Below, piece by piece: positions 32,801 to 40,616 of a stretch of DNA of 64,000 bases (positions are counted from its first letter, which is position 1; each line of letters starts with the position of its first letter). The notes under the pieces were generated by a model, which was not told the DNA's origin, made no database searches, and was given only the letters and a program-made list of their open reading frames with translations. This DNA is from Marispirochaeta sp. (GTDB taxonomy: Bacteria > Spirochaetota > Spirochaetia > JC444 > Marispirochaetaceae), in the NCBI RefSeq assembly GCF_963668165.1, contig NZ_OY764212.1, forward strand, positions 248,001-312,000. The letters are read 5' to 3'. A program made the translations under genes and the position numbers.

Positions 32801-35496
32801 TGCCGCTTATGAGCAGGCTTGAGCTTGAGAAGGTCCTTTTTCGGCGGAATAATACCTGGCGGGACTATTCCCTTGAACTACCTCTTATTGATCTTCTGTT
32901 TGCAGAGGCACGGAAGCATCCGGAATCAACGGCCATTAAATTTCACGGCGAACGCTTCAGCTTCCGGGATCTGTTCCAGGCAGCCGGCCGTCTTGCCAAT
33001 CTCCTGCGCAGCAGGAACCTCGGGGAGGGGTCGGTGGTGGGTCTCCATCTGCATCGTTCCCCTCGCTTGGTAAGCGCGCTTCTCGGTATCGCGGCCTCCG
33101 GGGCTGCTTATCTGCCGCTGGATCCGGGATATCCCCGGGCACGCCTAGAGTTTATGCTGGAACAGTCCGGGGCCGATGTCCTGCTGAGCGAGAGGTCCCT
33201 GGCAGAAAGTCTAAATTACAGCGGTGGAGCAGTTTTAGAGTGGGAGGATCTGGAATCCATTCTGCCGGACTTTGAGGCCTCTCCGCCGGTCTTGAGTCCG
33301 GATCCCTCCCGGCTTTTGTATATTCTGTATACCTCCGGATCAACCGGGGATCCCAAGGGGGTGGAAATTCCCAACAGGGCCTTTGTTAACTTTCTGTTCT
33401 CCATGGCCGAATCTCCAGGCTTTACGCGGAAGGACGGACTGCTCGCGGTAACCCCTGTCTCCTTCGATATTTCCGGGCTGGAGATCTTTCTGCCCCTTTT
33501 TACAGGAGGGACTCTTATTCTGGCGGACAGGGAGACCGCCGTTGATCCTGTGCTGCTGAAGGAAGCCCTGAACGATCCGGATGTTACCGTGATGCAGGCC
33601 ACTCCCAGTACCTGGAGAATGCTGCTGGAAGCAGGCTGGAAGGGCCCATTACAGACCCTGCTCTGCGGCGGGGAGGCTTTTCCGCCTGACCTTGTGCAGC
33701 CTTTGCTTGACGCTTCCGAAAATCTCTGGAACATGTACGGCCCCACGGAGACCACGGTCTGGTCTACGCTGGAGCGGCTTGCGTCAGCTGCAAACCCGAT
33801 CCCCATAGGACGGCCGATTGCCAATACCTCGTTATATTTGCTGGACAGCAGGATGCGCCCTGTACCGGACGGAGTTCGGGGTGAACTCCATATCGGGGGG
33901 GCAGGACTTGCCCTCGGGTACCGGAGAAGACCGGACCTGACCAGGGACGCCTTTATTCCCCATCCTTTTACTCCCGGAGAGTTTCTGTATCACACTGGAG
34001 ACCTGGCGCGGATGCTTCCGAACGGTGCCCTGGTCTGCCTGGGTCGCACAGATACCCAGGTTAAGTTCAACGGCCACAGAATCGAGCTGGCAGAGATAGA
34101 GAAAAGGCTTTCCTGTCATCCGGAAATAGCCCAGGCGGTTTGCCGGGTCATCAGCTGCGGCCCCGGAGATTCACGCCTCGCGGCCTATTGTATTCCCGCA
34201 TCGCCTGGGGACGGGCTTCCGGACCCGGCTGCTCTTCAGAGCTATCTTGAAGAGTCCCTGCCGAGGTATATGGTCCCCGGAATCTGGATACCTATGGAGT
34301 CCTTTCCCCTGACGGCCAACGGCAAGATAGATCGCGGCAGCTTTCCTCGTAAACCTGAAGCCGAGGTAACTGCCGTAATACAGACAATACAGGAGCATGA
34401 CGAATCTTTCTCCGGGACGGAGAGAAGAGTGTATTCACTATGGAAAACATTGTTAAAAACCGGCCCCTTCGGACGTGACGATGATTTCTTCACCCTGGGG
34501 GGGCACTCCCTGCTGGCGGTTGCTTTGGTGGCCGTAGTAGGCAGGGAGTTTGGTGTTGTAATACCCCTGCGGTCCTTCTTTTCAGATCCGACTGTCCGCG
34601 GTACTGCCAGACGGGTTGAAGAACTGCTTGGAAACCTCCCTGCGGGTGTGGAAGAGAATGACGTTCTTTTTATCATGCAGCGATATGGACAGAAGCCTCC
34701 CCTGTTCATAATTGCGGGTGTATACGCCCAGGAAAACGGGCTGTACCGTTTTTTAAGCAGCCTTGTTCCTCATCTGGGGAATGATCAGCCGGTGTACGGA
34801 TTGCGGCCCAGGGGCCTGCTGCGTTCCGCGCCGGATTACAGCGGTATAGAGGAGATGGCGTCGGAATACCTTGAACAGGTACGGGCCATTCGGCCCCGGG
34901 GGCCCTACTGGTTTATCGGCGAGTGCATAGGCGGGGTTGTCGCCTACGAAATGGCCCGGCGCCTGGTTCAAAATAACGAGCAGGTCTGCCTTATTATGCT
35001 GGATACAGAATATCCCAGCCGCCTGCGCCGTCTGCGCTATCTGGCATACTACAGAACAGGCAGATTGGCTGCTAAACTCCGCCGCTCAGTTTCCCTGGCA
35101 GTGCGGAACCCCCTTGCCTTTGTTCGCCGGGGCGTCTCGTTCTCCCGCTATAAATTGCGCTCGGCCTTTCCCGGAACAGGGGAGGAAAAGGAGCGCCGGA
35201 GGTTCAGAAAGGTGGAACTGCGCTACAGCCGCCTGGTTTACCGCTACTCCTTTCCCTGTCTTGACAGTACAGCCTATCTTCTGGCAAACGAAGAGGGGTC
35301 GCGGTATGTAAAGAATCTTGGATGGGATGCCGCCTGCCGAAACGGCGGGGCCAGAGGTCCGCGGGAGCTTAAGATTCAGAAAGTTCCGGGAAACCACATT
35401 ACCAGGATCACCGAATATGGTTCGGAACTTGGAACAGCAATACGCCGGATCCTCGATGAAAATACCTCCTGCGGATTCGATGCTGAAACTCAGTAA
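29878..35496 (+). CDS. Nonribosomal peptide synthetase, C-T-C-A-T-TE
   Basis: An 1872-residue NRPS. C1 (about 8-430) has an intact HHLVGDA at 133-139. T1 (455-525) has LGGHSL with Ser488. C2 (540-975) has HHIIGDQ at 683-689. The A domain (1000-1490) has YTSGSTGDPKG and MYGPTETT. T2 (1512-1585) has Ser1544. The terminal thioesterase has the triad Cys1683, Asp1709 and His1840. The A-domain pocket residues, by position against PheA, read D, I, L, Q, L, G, M, V, W, K, close to the known glycine code DILQLGLIWK, so glycine is predicted. The first module has no A domain and must be loaded in trans. The GTG start has AGGAG upstream. Confidence 0.92.
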   Translation: MGPPFRMKNYSLSYAQLSLWYEILYSPGENSYLFFARIRSRVPFSSERLEHTIRRIVQRHPQLLMRLQTGGSSVHQTYGDFSGVRTCSGDWNPESGSPIRFSLDDAPLFSVSLVQEQGQNQGQENTDLILSWHHLVGDAWSFGVLFNDFIKMYYEDRELPPIPVNYGDFVRFQEEWIAGPEGRRGAEYWENELRNLVPLRDLCSVSAQKEVRNSKIAVRRIPVSFGLNRKFTPFEYVLAAWCTVLSDYTGRSDLPVLVPFHGRPKGDFYKVVGHFVNPSLIRVCFDGLETFTDLLGQVRRKINNALKWQMYPFLLVADSFTSFGGNGSAPFTEAFCGMVRLPRGLPVADEATGSPLKLMDIRQTGNPRQLCLDLCEGNGSYYLEIRYPEDLWDTGSIDTLSALLAKIIRAAVKNPGIGISDLPHMFRSRRFKNRTPAAEIRQKSEAVVRKYAAPATATEESLLEIWQEVLSCSTIGADENFFSLGGHSLSATQVMTRVLEEFKVSLPLGTLFREKTVRALARCIDNEKQSFRRIPVYLSAAVPPGKQIPLSFSQERMWFIHQLEPESAAYNIHVALRLRGPLDKNRLSEAFRLLQERHEILRTTFHDNEGTPFQVVHAVPLSSLLTLSLNDLSGETADRKISLAREIAETEAAFCFNLQQGPLIRMSVLQTGENDHILMLNLHHIIGDQWSLGVISRELTALYTGEKPAPLRLQYRDFIFWQREEYQKDRWEEDLQYWKSALQSMPIMELPTDYPRPPVQTYRGGTARTALTDVQQYKIRSLALEMNVTPYMLMLSVFAVLLRRLSESEEIPIGTPVANRMLPAFEELIGTFVNTLVLRIPVNEDQTFAGFLVRVREIVLEAFERQNYPFEKLVEVLNPERDTSRLPLAQVLFNMVNTPQDSAFDDELDWELFPLEHGGVQFDITLSIDLEISGEIQLQFNEDLFLRETGERFLLMYRTLLGAALEEPEICLTDLPLMSRLELEKVLFRRNNTWRDYSLELPLIDLLFAEARKHPESTAIKFHGERFSFRDLFQAAGRLANLLRSRNLGEGSVVGLHLHRSPRLVSALLGIAASGAAYLPLDPGYPRARLEFMLEQSGADVLLSERSLAESLNYSGGAVLEWEDLESILPDFEASPPVLSPDPSRLLYILYTSGSTGDPKGVEIPNRAFVNFLFSMAESPGFTRKDGLLAVTPVSFDISGLEIFLPLFTGGTLILADRETAVDPVLLKEALNDPDVTVMQATPSTWRMLLEAGWKGPLQTLLCGGEAFPPDLVQPLLDASENLWNMYGPTETTVWSTLERLASAANPIPIGRPIANTSLYLLDSRMRPVPDGVRGELHIGGAGLALGYRRRPDLTRDAFIPHPFTPGEFLYHTGDLARMLPNGALVCLGRTDTQVKFNGHRIELAEIEKRLSCHPEIAQAVCRVISCGPGDSRLAAYCIPASPGDGLPDPAALQSYLEESLPRYMVPGIWIPMESFPLTANGKIDRGSFPRKPEAEVTAVIQTIQEHDESFSGTERRVYSLWKTLLKTGPFGRDDDFFTLGGHSLLAVALVAVVGREFGVVIPLRSFFSDPTVRGTARRVEELLGNLPAGVEENDVLFIMQRYGQKPPLFIIAGVYAQENGLYRFLSSLVPHLGNDQPVYGLRPRGLLRSAPDYSGIEEMASEYLEQVRAIRPRGPYWFIGECIGGVVAYEMARRLVQNNEQVCLIMLDTEYPSRLRRLRYLAYYRTGRLAAKLRRSVSLAVRNPLAFVRRGVSFSRYKLRSAFPGTGEEKERRRFRKVELRYSRLVYRYSFPCLDSTAYLLANEEGSRYVKNLGWDAACRNGGARGPRELKIQKVPGNHITRITEYGSELGTAIRRILDENTSCGFDAETQ

Positions 35497-36308
35497 AGAA
35501 TTAGTGTTCCTTCCCTGCGGGCTTTTCGAACCGCCCGGTTGAACACAAAAAGACTTGCGGGAAACAGCAGCAGCCCCATTCCGGAAAGGGCGGCCAGAGA
35601 TGTCCATACCTCTGTGAATCCGGCACCGTTTATCAGCCCCTGACGCAGGGCATCCAGGGCGTAGGTGGCAGGGACAAAACGGGCGATACCCAACATCCAG
35701 GACGGCATCTGCTCCAGGGGGAAAAAAGCCCCGCCCAGGATGAAGTTCAGGGTGGTTATCAGCCAGGTAACGGGGTCCCCCTTTTTCAGGACCAGAACAA
35801 AGGCGGCGGAGAGTATCCCGAAGCTGACAAAAACCAGGACCGCAAGCAGGAAGGTGATCACCACCAGGGGGAGGTTCATACCCATTAGGTTAACCTTGAA
35901 TACAAGGCTTCCGACAATAAAAATCAGCAGAAGATGCAGTAAAGAGGAGAGCAGGCTGTAGAGGGATGAAAGGAGTATACTGGTTTCCGGCGCGGTCTGG
36001 GTACCGAGCATGGACTCAAGGCAGCCGGTCAGTTGTTCCCGCTGAATGGCGGCGGAGAAACTGGTAAGGGCAAGTTGAAAATACTGAAAAAAACCATATC
36101 CGATAAGCACAAAGGCAAAGTAGTCTCCACCGTACTGTTCAAGGCCCATGGAGTCCGTTTTTACCATGCCTCCGATAAAGTAGAGCAGGGTCAGAATAAA
36201 CAGCGAGTTCAAGGCAGTCAGAACAAAGTTCAGCTGGTAACTGCCGGCAATAAGAAAATCACGTTTTATAAAAGCGCGGATTTTATACAGAACAGGGAAG
36301 GGCTTCAT
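35490..36308 (-). CDS. ABC-2 type transporter permease
   Basis: A 272-residue permease with about six membrane helices, typical of ABC-2 exporters. The conserved late region FILGGAFFPLEQMP, before the fifth helix, is present near residue 192. Its start overlaps the stop of the ATPase gene as ATGA. It converges on the NRPS with a 7-base overlap at the stops. It most likely exports the NRPS product or a related lipid-linked compound. Confidence 0.85.
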   Translation of the reverse strand: MKPFPVLYKIRAFIKRDFLIAGSYQLNFVLTALNSLFILTLLYFIGGMVKTDSMGLEQYGGDYFAFVLIGYGFFQYFQLALTSFSAAIQREQLTGCLESMLGTQTAPETSILLSSLYSLLSSLLHLLLIFIVGSLVFKVNLMGMNLPLVVITFLLAVLVFVSFGILSAAFVLVLKKGDPVTWLITTLNFILGGAFFPLEQMPSWMLGIARFVPATYALDALRQGLINGAGFTEVWTSLAALSGMGLLLFPASLFVFNRAVRKARREGTLILY

Positions 36309-37075
36309 AGGTGTACCTTCTCCCTGTAGAACTCAAGCAGACTTCCCCACTTTTTCTGCACCGACTCCAGGCTTGCGTCTGCGGTCAGTGAACCGTGAGA
36401 AAGTACGCAGAGGCGGTCACATAAATCCCTGGCCTCTTCCAGGCGGTGAGTCGCGATCAGCAAAGTTTTGGAAAGGTCCTGGTGCAGGGTGGTGAGAATC
36501 AGCCGGCTCAACTCCTGGGCACCTTCGGGATCCAGGGCCCGGGAGGGTTCATCGAGGATCAGGATCTCCGGGTCCGAAAGAAGCCCCCTGGCAATGGCAA
36601 GGCGCTGCTTCATTCCGCTGGAGTAGGTTCCAACCCGTTTGTCTGCAGCATTGATAAGCCCCACCAGCTCCAGGGACTCCTGAACCCGGGACCGGAGTAT
36701 TCTGCCGGAAAGATTTTCCAGTGCGCCGAAGAACTCCAGGTTCTGCCGGCCCGTCAGCCGCCAGTAAAAACTGCGTTCTTCGTTTATGACCAGGGAACTG
36801 TTTTTTCGTGCCCGGTTGTTGTCCGTTGTGGTATTAAACCCCTTTATTACAACGGAACCTGAACCCGGTAGCAGCAGCCCGGCAATCAGTTTAAGGAGGG
36901 TCGTTTTACCCGCACCATTGGGTCCGAGAAACCCGACGCGTTCCCCCTGTCGAATCTCCAGGGTCACTCCCTGCAGGGCGGTAATCATCCGGGGAGATTG
37001 AAAAGGCTTAAGCAGGTATTCCCTGTAGCGTTTTGCAAGAGGAAAGCGCATATCCAGCTGGTTTACACGAATCAT
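36305..37075 (-). CDS. ABC transporter ATP-binding protein
   Basis: A 256-residue ATPase partner of the adjacent ABC-2 permease. It has Walker A GPNGAGKTT near residue 54, signature YSSGMKQRLAIARG near 150, Walker B ILILDEPSRALD near 170 and the switch His in IATHRLEEA near 208. It overlaps both neighbours by four bases (ATGA), so PPTase, ATPase and permease form one unit. Confidence 0.9.
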   Translation of the reverse strand: MIRVNQLDMRFPLAKRYREYLLKPFQSPRMITALQGVTLEIRQGERVGFLGPNGAGKTTLLKLIAGLLLPGSGSVVIKGFNTTTDNNRARKNSSLVINEERSFYWRLTGRQNLEFFGALENLSGRILRSRVQESLELVGLINAADKRVGTYSSGMKQRLAIARGLLSDPEILILDEPSRALDPEGAQELSRLILTTLHQDLSKTLLIATHRLEEARDLCDRLCVLSHGSLTADASLESVQKKWGSLLEFYREKVHL

Positions 37076-37767
37076 GCTGATCTTTCACTATAGGGAACCA
37101 GGATACATGCGGCAAGACTGAAGCCTGGGACATCTTTTCTCCGAAACAGCCGGGGGTAGATACCAGGCGGTTTGAATGGATCCTCTATATATACTTCTCC
37201 CTGGTCGGAGCAGATAACAGCAAACGTTGATGGCTCCCGCAGAAGCCCGCATCCAAGGGCCTTCAGATAGGCTTCCTTCATGGTCCAGAGATTCAGAAAC
37301 TCCCTGTTCTGTCTGTCTTCCGGAATTTTTTGTATATACCCGAATTCCCGGGAATGAAGACAGACATACAGTGAAGCGTCAACGACAGGAGTGTATCGTT
37401 CTATATCCACCCCGACCGGGTACGCACTGATGGCGCATACACACCATTGTTCAGCGTGGGCACAGTTAAAACAAACTCCCCCGGGGACTTTCAGTTCCGG
37501 TTTTCCATGAAGACCATCTTCAACAACGATGCTTTCAAGAGAAACATCGTAGAAATCTGCAAGATGATGGTAAAGCAGAGAATAGGCAGTGAGGGACCTG
37601 GACAGATCCTCTGCATACTTGAGCCCGGCAAGCCGAGTCCGCGTTGCAGGAGGAAGCAGAGCCAGTATTCTTTTTCCCTCGGAACTGTCGGGAAGAGATG
37701 GATCCGCCGGAGCCGATACTACTGTTATCACCGAAGGAATGGTATGCGAAAAATACGCAGTATTCAA
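37072..37767 (-). CDS. 4'-phosphopantetheinyl transferase, Sfp type
   Basis: A 231-residue PPTase that would install phosphopantetheine on the NRPS T domains and ACPs. The two metal-binding motifs are VGVDIERYTP near residue 115 and WTMKEAYLKALG near 155. The first residue is encoded by TTG, the only plausible start after an in-frame stop; no good ribosome site is seen, so the exact start is uncertain. It opens a three-gene operon with the ABC exporter. Confidence 0.87.
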   Translation of the reverse strand: MNTAYFSHTIPSVITVVSAPADPSLPDSSEGKRILALLPPATRTRLAGLKYAEDLSRSLTAYSLLYHHLADFYDVSLESIVVEDGLHGKPELKVPGGVCFNCAHAEQWCVCAISAYPVGVDIERYTPVVDASLYVCLHSREFGYIQKIPEDRQNREFLNLWTMKEAYLKALGCGLLREPSTFAVICSDQGEVYIEDPFKPPGIYPRLFRRKDVPGFSLAACILVPYSERSA

Positions 37768-37859
37768 CTGGAGGACATAAAAAACGTGTACTGATTACAC
37801 CGCTCTCTGCAAAGGTCTAGAGAAAAACAGACGGAAGATTAATAAATTGTAATCCAAAG

Positions 37860-37911
37860 ATAGTAGAGCTCTTTACTATTTAATTTCTGTAGATTATCAT
37901 TACTTTACTAT
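37860..37911. repeat. CTTTACTAT direct repeats and inverted repeat upstream of the VpsT-like gene
   Basis: CTTTACTAT occurs at 37871-37879 and 37903-37911, 32 bases apart (three helical turns). The first copy also pairs with ATAGTA at 37860-37865 to make a six-base-arm inverted repeat. They lie 45-95 bases before the regulator start and could be its own binding sites. Confidence 0.4.
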
Positions 37912-37955
37912 AGTGTTGCTTATTTTCAATGTAGACTTTTAATAAGGTGTTAAAT

Positions 37956-38624
37956 ATGGATAGCCAGGGCGGCCGTAAAATTATCCTGATATGTGCCGAC
38001 AACCTCAGCAACCAGATGCTGGTGTATTCAATAAAAAAAGAACTTGATATCGATTGCGCAATCTATAGTTCTCCTTTGGACAGATTTCCGGAAGGTTCTC
38101 CGTTGTATCAGGAGTCCCTTGAAGCTGCAGAGAATGCCTTTCTCTTTCTTGTTGACTGCAAGGACGCGGATATTGAGACTATGACTAGGGACCTGCTCGA
38201 CAATCCCCTGCTAAATGACCATCTGGTAGCATTTTACAATCTGTCCAACTATTCCGAATCCGAAGTCAAAGCTCTGACCAGACGGGTACGGGGTTTTTTT
38301 TATACAGACGACAGCATGGAGCTTTTCCTGAAAGGGGTAAACGCGATTTTTAACGGGGAGGTATGGATCAGCCGGCAGATACTGCTGCGGTATATAATGA
38401 ACCAGGCAGACGGTTATAAAAACGATGCCGACAATTCTATTCAACTGACCCAGCGGGAACAGCAGATCCTTTCTCTTATGAGTGCAGGTGTAGATAATGA
38501 GGAGATCAGCGACAAATTATGTATAAGCGTGAATACCGTCAAGACCCATATGTATAATATCTATAAAAAGATCCAGGTCTCCAACCGTCTGCAGGCCGCA
38601 CTCTGGGCAGCAAGAAATCTTTAA
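37956..38624 (+). CDS. VpsT/CsgD-like LuxR-family regulator
   Basis: A 222-residue regulator: a receiver-like N-terminal domain and a C-terminal LuxR helix-turn-helix (LTQREQQILSLMSAG, then VNTVKTHMYNIYKKI). The overall pattern, including GFFYTDDSMELFLKG and GEVWISRQIL, is that of biofilm regulators CsgD and VpsT. W137-I-S-R140 sits where VpsT has its c-di-GMP-binding W[F/L/M][T/S]R motif, so ligand binding is likely. The receiver lacks the usual phospho-acceptor context. I start at the ATG at 37956 (AAGG upstream); a GTG at 37947 is possible. It is probably the local regulator of both flanking loci. Confidence 0.85.
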   Translation: MDSQGGRKIILICADNLSNQMLVYSIKKELDIDCAIYSSPLDRFPEGSPLYQESLEAAENAFLFLVDCKDADIETMTRDLLDNPLLNDHLVAFYNLSNYSESEVKALTRRVRGFFYTDDSMELFLKGVNAIFNGEVWISRQILLRYIMNQADGYKNDADNSIQLTQREQQILSLMSAGVDNEEISDKLCISVNTVKTHMYNIYKKIQVSNRLQAALWAARNL

Positions 38625-38626
38625 AA

Positions 38627-38635
38627 AGTACTAGT
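38627..38635 (+). promoter_or_regulatory. AGTACTAGT motif, copy 2
   Basis: Exact copy of the acpS-upstream motif, starting two bases after the regulator stop codon. It forms an inverted pair with copy 3, centre to centre 36 bases. Confidence 0.5.
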
Positions 38636-38662
38636 GCGCAATGGTTACCTCTTAACAAAAAG

Positions 38663-38671
38663 ACTAGTACT
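38663..38671 (-). promoter_or_regulatory. AGTACTAGT motif, copy 3 (inverted)
   Basis: Reads ACTAGTACT on the plus strand, 54 bases upstream of the -35 element of the PilZ-gene promoter. On the minus strand it continues into C and a T run, as copy 1 does on the plus strand (AGTACTAGTC then TTTTT). Confidence 0.5.
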
Positions 38672-38725
38672 GTCTATGTAGAAAAAGTACCTGAAAAATT
38701 TCTTCAAAATCATGAACCCGCATTA

Positions 38726-38755
38726 TTTACAAAATTCTCACCGCGGCCATACTAT
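38726..38755 (+). promoter_or_regulatory. Promoter of the PilZ-sugar transferase operon
   Basis: TTTACA (38726-38731), an 18-base spacer and TACTAT (38750-38755), 20 bases before the PilZ start. The 18-base spacer matches the acpS promoter. Confidence 0.45.
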
Positions 38756-38774
38756 ATCCTGACGGAAGAAAGTT

Positions 38775-39143
38775 ATGGAAGAAAAACGTGGTATGACAAG
38801 GTATGATCTTGCCGTTCCTGCTGTGGTAAAAGTTGCCGACGGCCGCAGCGGATTACGGGATTTCAAGGTCTACACCCGGGATGTTTCCTCCCAGGGTACT
38901 TTTCTGAAAATGGAAAAGCCCCTCGAGCTTGGACGCCGGGTAGAACTTGAAATCTATCTTTCGATCAACAAGCTGCAGGAGTTCTTCAAACTCGATGACC
39001 AGGTCTGCATAAAGGTCAGGGGAGAGGTTATCCGGATAGAGCGGGATGGTGTGGGAATCAGTTTTGATAAACGCTATACCATTCTGCCGAGTGTGGGAGG
39101 CAGTGTAATTCCGTCGGCTGATGATTTAAAAGAGGATGCCTGA
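38775..39143 (+). CDS. PilZ domain c-di-GMP-binding protein
   Basis: A 122-residue stand-alone PilZ protein. Both c-di-GMP-binding motifs are intact: RxxxR as RGMTR at residues 5-9 and D/NxSxxG as DVSSQG at 36-41. GGAAGAAAG precedes the ATG. It is the first gene of an operon with the sugar transferase, 14 bases downstream, so it probably relays c-di-GMP to polysaccharide initiation or to a partner in this locus. Confidence 0.88.
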   Translation: MEEKRGMTRYDLAVPAVVKVADGRSGLRDFKVYTRDVSSQGTFLKMEKPLELGRRVELEIYLSINKLQEFFKLDDQVCIKVRGEVIRIERDGVGISFDKRYTILPSVGGSVIPSADDLKEDA

Positions 39144-39157
39144 AGGGGGGCATTGGT

Positions 39158-40300
39158 ATGAGAAAAGTAAAAGTAGGAACTTTGTGGAATCCGTCGTTAA
39201 GTAAAGATCTGGGAAAATACGGTATATACGCTAAAGAAGCCATGGCCCGGATACTGCAATATGAACGCAGCAGGGTAGACCGGGAAGGAGGCTGTTTTTC
39301 CGGGGTTCTGTTTACCCCAAACGGAGCAGGGGAAAAGATAAAAAATCTTATTGAGGTACTCAAGAACTGCACACGTCTTATCGACCATCTTGGCTGGTAT
39401 GATGAATCGAGCCTCTGTGTTCTATTAACTGCTACCGAAATTGAAGGGGCAAAGCTGTTTGCGAAAAAGGTAGCTGCCCTGCTGGACGCGCACTACCAGA
39501 ACGGGAACCGTCCGCAATACACCTTTGAAGTCTTTCGCTATCCTGATGAGAAACACCGGAAGGAGATCGGTAACGGAGCCGAGGAGGCTGGAATCTACCG
39601 TAACAACAAGCTCCGGATAGACACTCACCTGATACGCAGGTTGAGCAGGAACATGCCGGCATGGAAACGGCTGCTCGACATAGTCGGGTCCCTGTTCGGC
39701 CTTGCTGTTTTATCTCCCCTTTTACTTCTGGTCGCCCTGTATATAAAGGTGGTATCCTCAGGGCCCGTCTTTTACAAATCAGTCAGAGTCGGCTACAAGG
39801 GGAGGAATTTCACTTTTCTGAAATTTCGGACCATGCATGCTGACAATGACCAGGGGTTCCACTCCCAGCATGCAACCAATTTTATTACCCGCAGCGATAT
39901 TCCTATGGAGAAGCTTGATGAGCAGGACCCCAGAATTATACCCGGCGGACGGGTACTGCGGAAGGCATGTATAGATGAACTTCCCCAGCTTATAAACATT
40001 CTGCGCGGACAGATGAGCCTTGTAGGGCCCCGGCCCTGCATACCCTACGAGGCGGAAAAGTACCTGCGCTGGCATGCCCACCGCTTTAACATTGTTCCGG
40101 GATTGACCGGACTGTGGCAGGTAAGCGGAAAAAACAAGCTGACCTTCAGGGAGATGATTGCCCTGGATATTGCCTACTCCAGAAAGATGTCCCTGAGGCT
40201 CGACCTGAAGCTTATAGCCCTTACCCTGCCGGCAATTTTGGCGATGGTAGGGGAGAGTGTTGTCCGCCGGCTCTTCGGCGATCAGAAGGTATATGATTGA
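39158..40300 (+). CDS. Polyprenyl-phosphate sugar transferase with N-terminal degenerate GGDEF-like domain
   Basis: A 380-residue initiating transferase. Residues 165-380 are the bacterial sugar transferase domain: a membrane helix (GSLFGLAVLSPLLLLVALYI), VFYKSVRVGYKG, FLKFRTMH, RKACIDELPQL, MSLVGPRPCIPYE and PGLTGLWQVSGK. It should move a sugar-1-phosphate to undecaprenyl phosphate as the first step of repeat-unit synthesis. Residues 25-140 have the layout of a GGDEF domain, but at the signature there is GWYDES, so it cannot be a cyclase. It may sense nucleotide or hold the protein in a complex. Confidence 0.87.
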   Translation: MRKVKVGTLWNPSLSKDLGKYGIYAKEAMARILQYERSRVDREGGCFSGVLFTPNGAGEKIKNLIEVLKNCTRLIDHLGWYDESSLCVLLTATEIEGAKLFAKKVAALLDAHYQNGNRPQYTFEVFRYPDEKHRKEIGNGAEEAGIYRNNKLRIDTHLIRRLSRNMPAWKRLLDIVGSLFGLAVLSPLLLLVALYIKVVSSGPVFYKSVRVGYKGRNFTFLKFRTMHADNDQGFHSQHATNFITRSDIPMEKLDEQDPRIIPGGRVLRKACIDELPQLINILRGQMSLVGPRPCIPYEAEKYLRWHAHRFNIVPGLTGLWQVSGKNKLTFREMIALDIAYSRKMSLRLDLKLIALTLPAILAMVGESVVRRLFGDQKVYD

Positions 40301-40325
40301 TAATTTGGAAAAAGGGAGATTATAC

Positions 40326-40616
40326 ATGTCGGATACCATGGTTCAATCAAATGAAGTAAAAACCGCTCTTAAGGATTTTCTGGTTTCCAATTTTTTGTTC
40401 GGACAGAACAGTCTGCAGTTTGATGATGGCGACTCCTTTCTGGAAAAGGGAATAATTGATTCCACCGGAATCCTGGAGCTGATCAGCTACCTGGAAGAGA
40501 CCTACAGGATAAGCGTGGAAGACGATGAGCTGGTCCCGGAAAATCTGGATTCGGTAAATGCTGTGGATGCCTTTGTGCGGAGAAAGCTGAATGGAGAGGC
40601 CGGTGCGAACAGCTGA
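40326..40616 (+). CDS. Acyl carrier protein
   Basis: A 96-residue ACP with an intact attachment motif GIIDSTG; Ser46 should carry phosphopantetheine. Helix II (ILELISYLEETY) and the acidic helix III are typical. An ATG at 40257 in the same frame would overlap the transferase gene, but the ATG at 40326 has GGGAG upstream. It overlaps the NadE-like gene by 26 bases. It is the likely working carrier of this locus, in contrast to the serine-less ACP-like protein at 29.5 kb. Confidence 0.85.
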   Translation: MSDTMVQSNEVKTALKDFLVSNFLFGQNSLQFDDGDSFLEKGIIDSTGILELISYLEETYRISVEDDELVPENLDSVNAVDAFVRRKLNGEAGANS

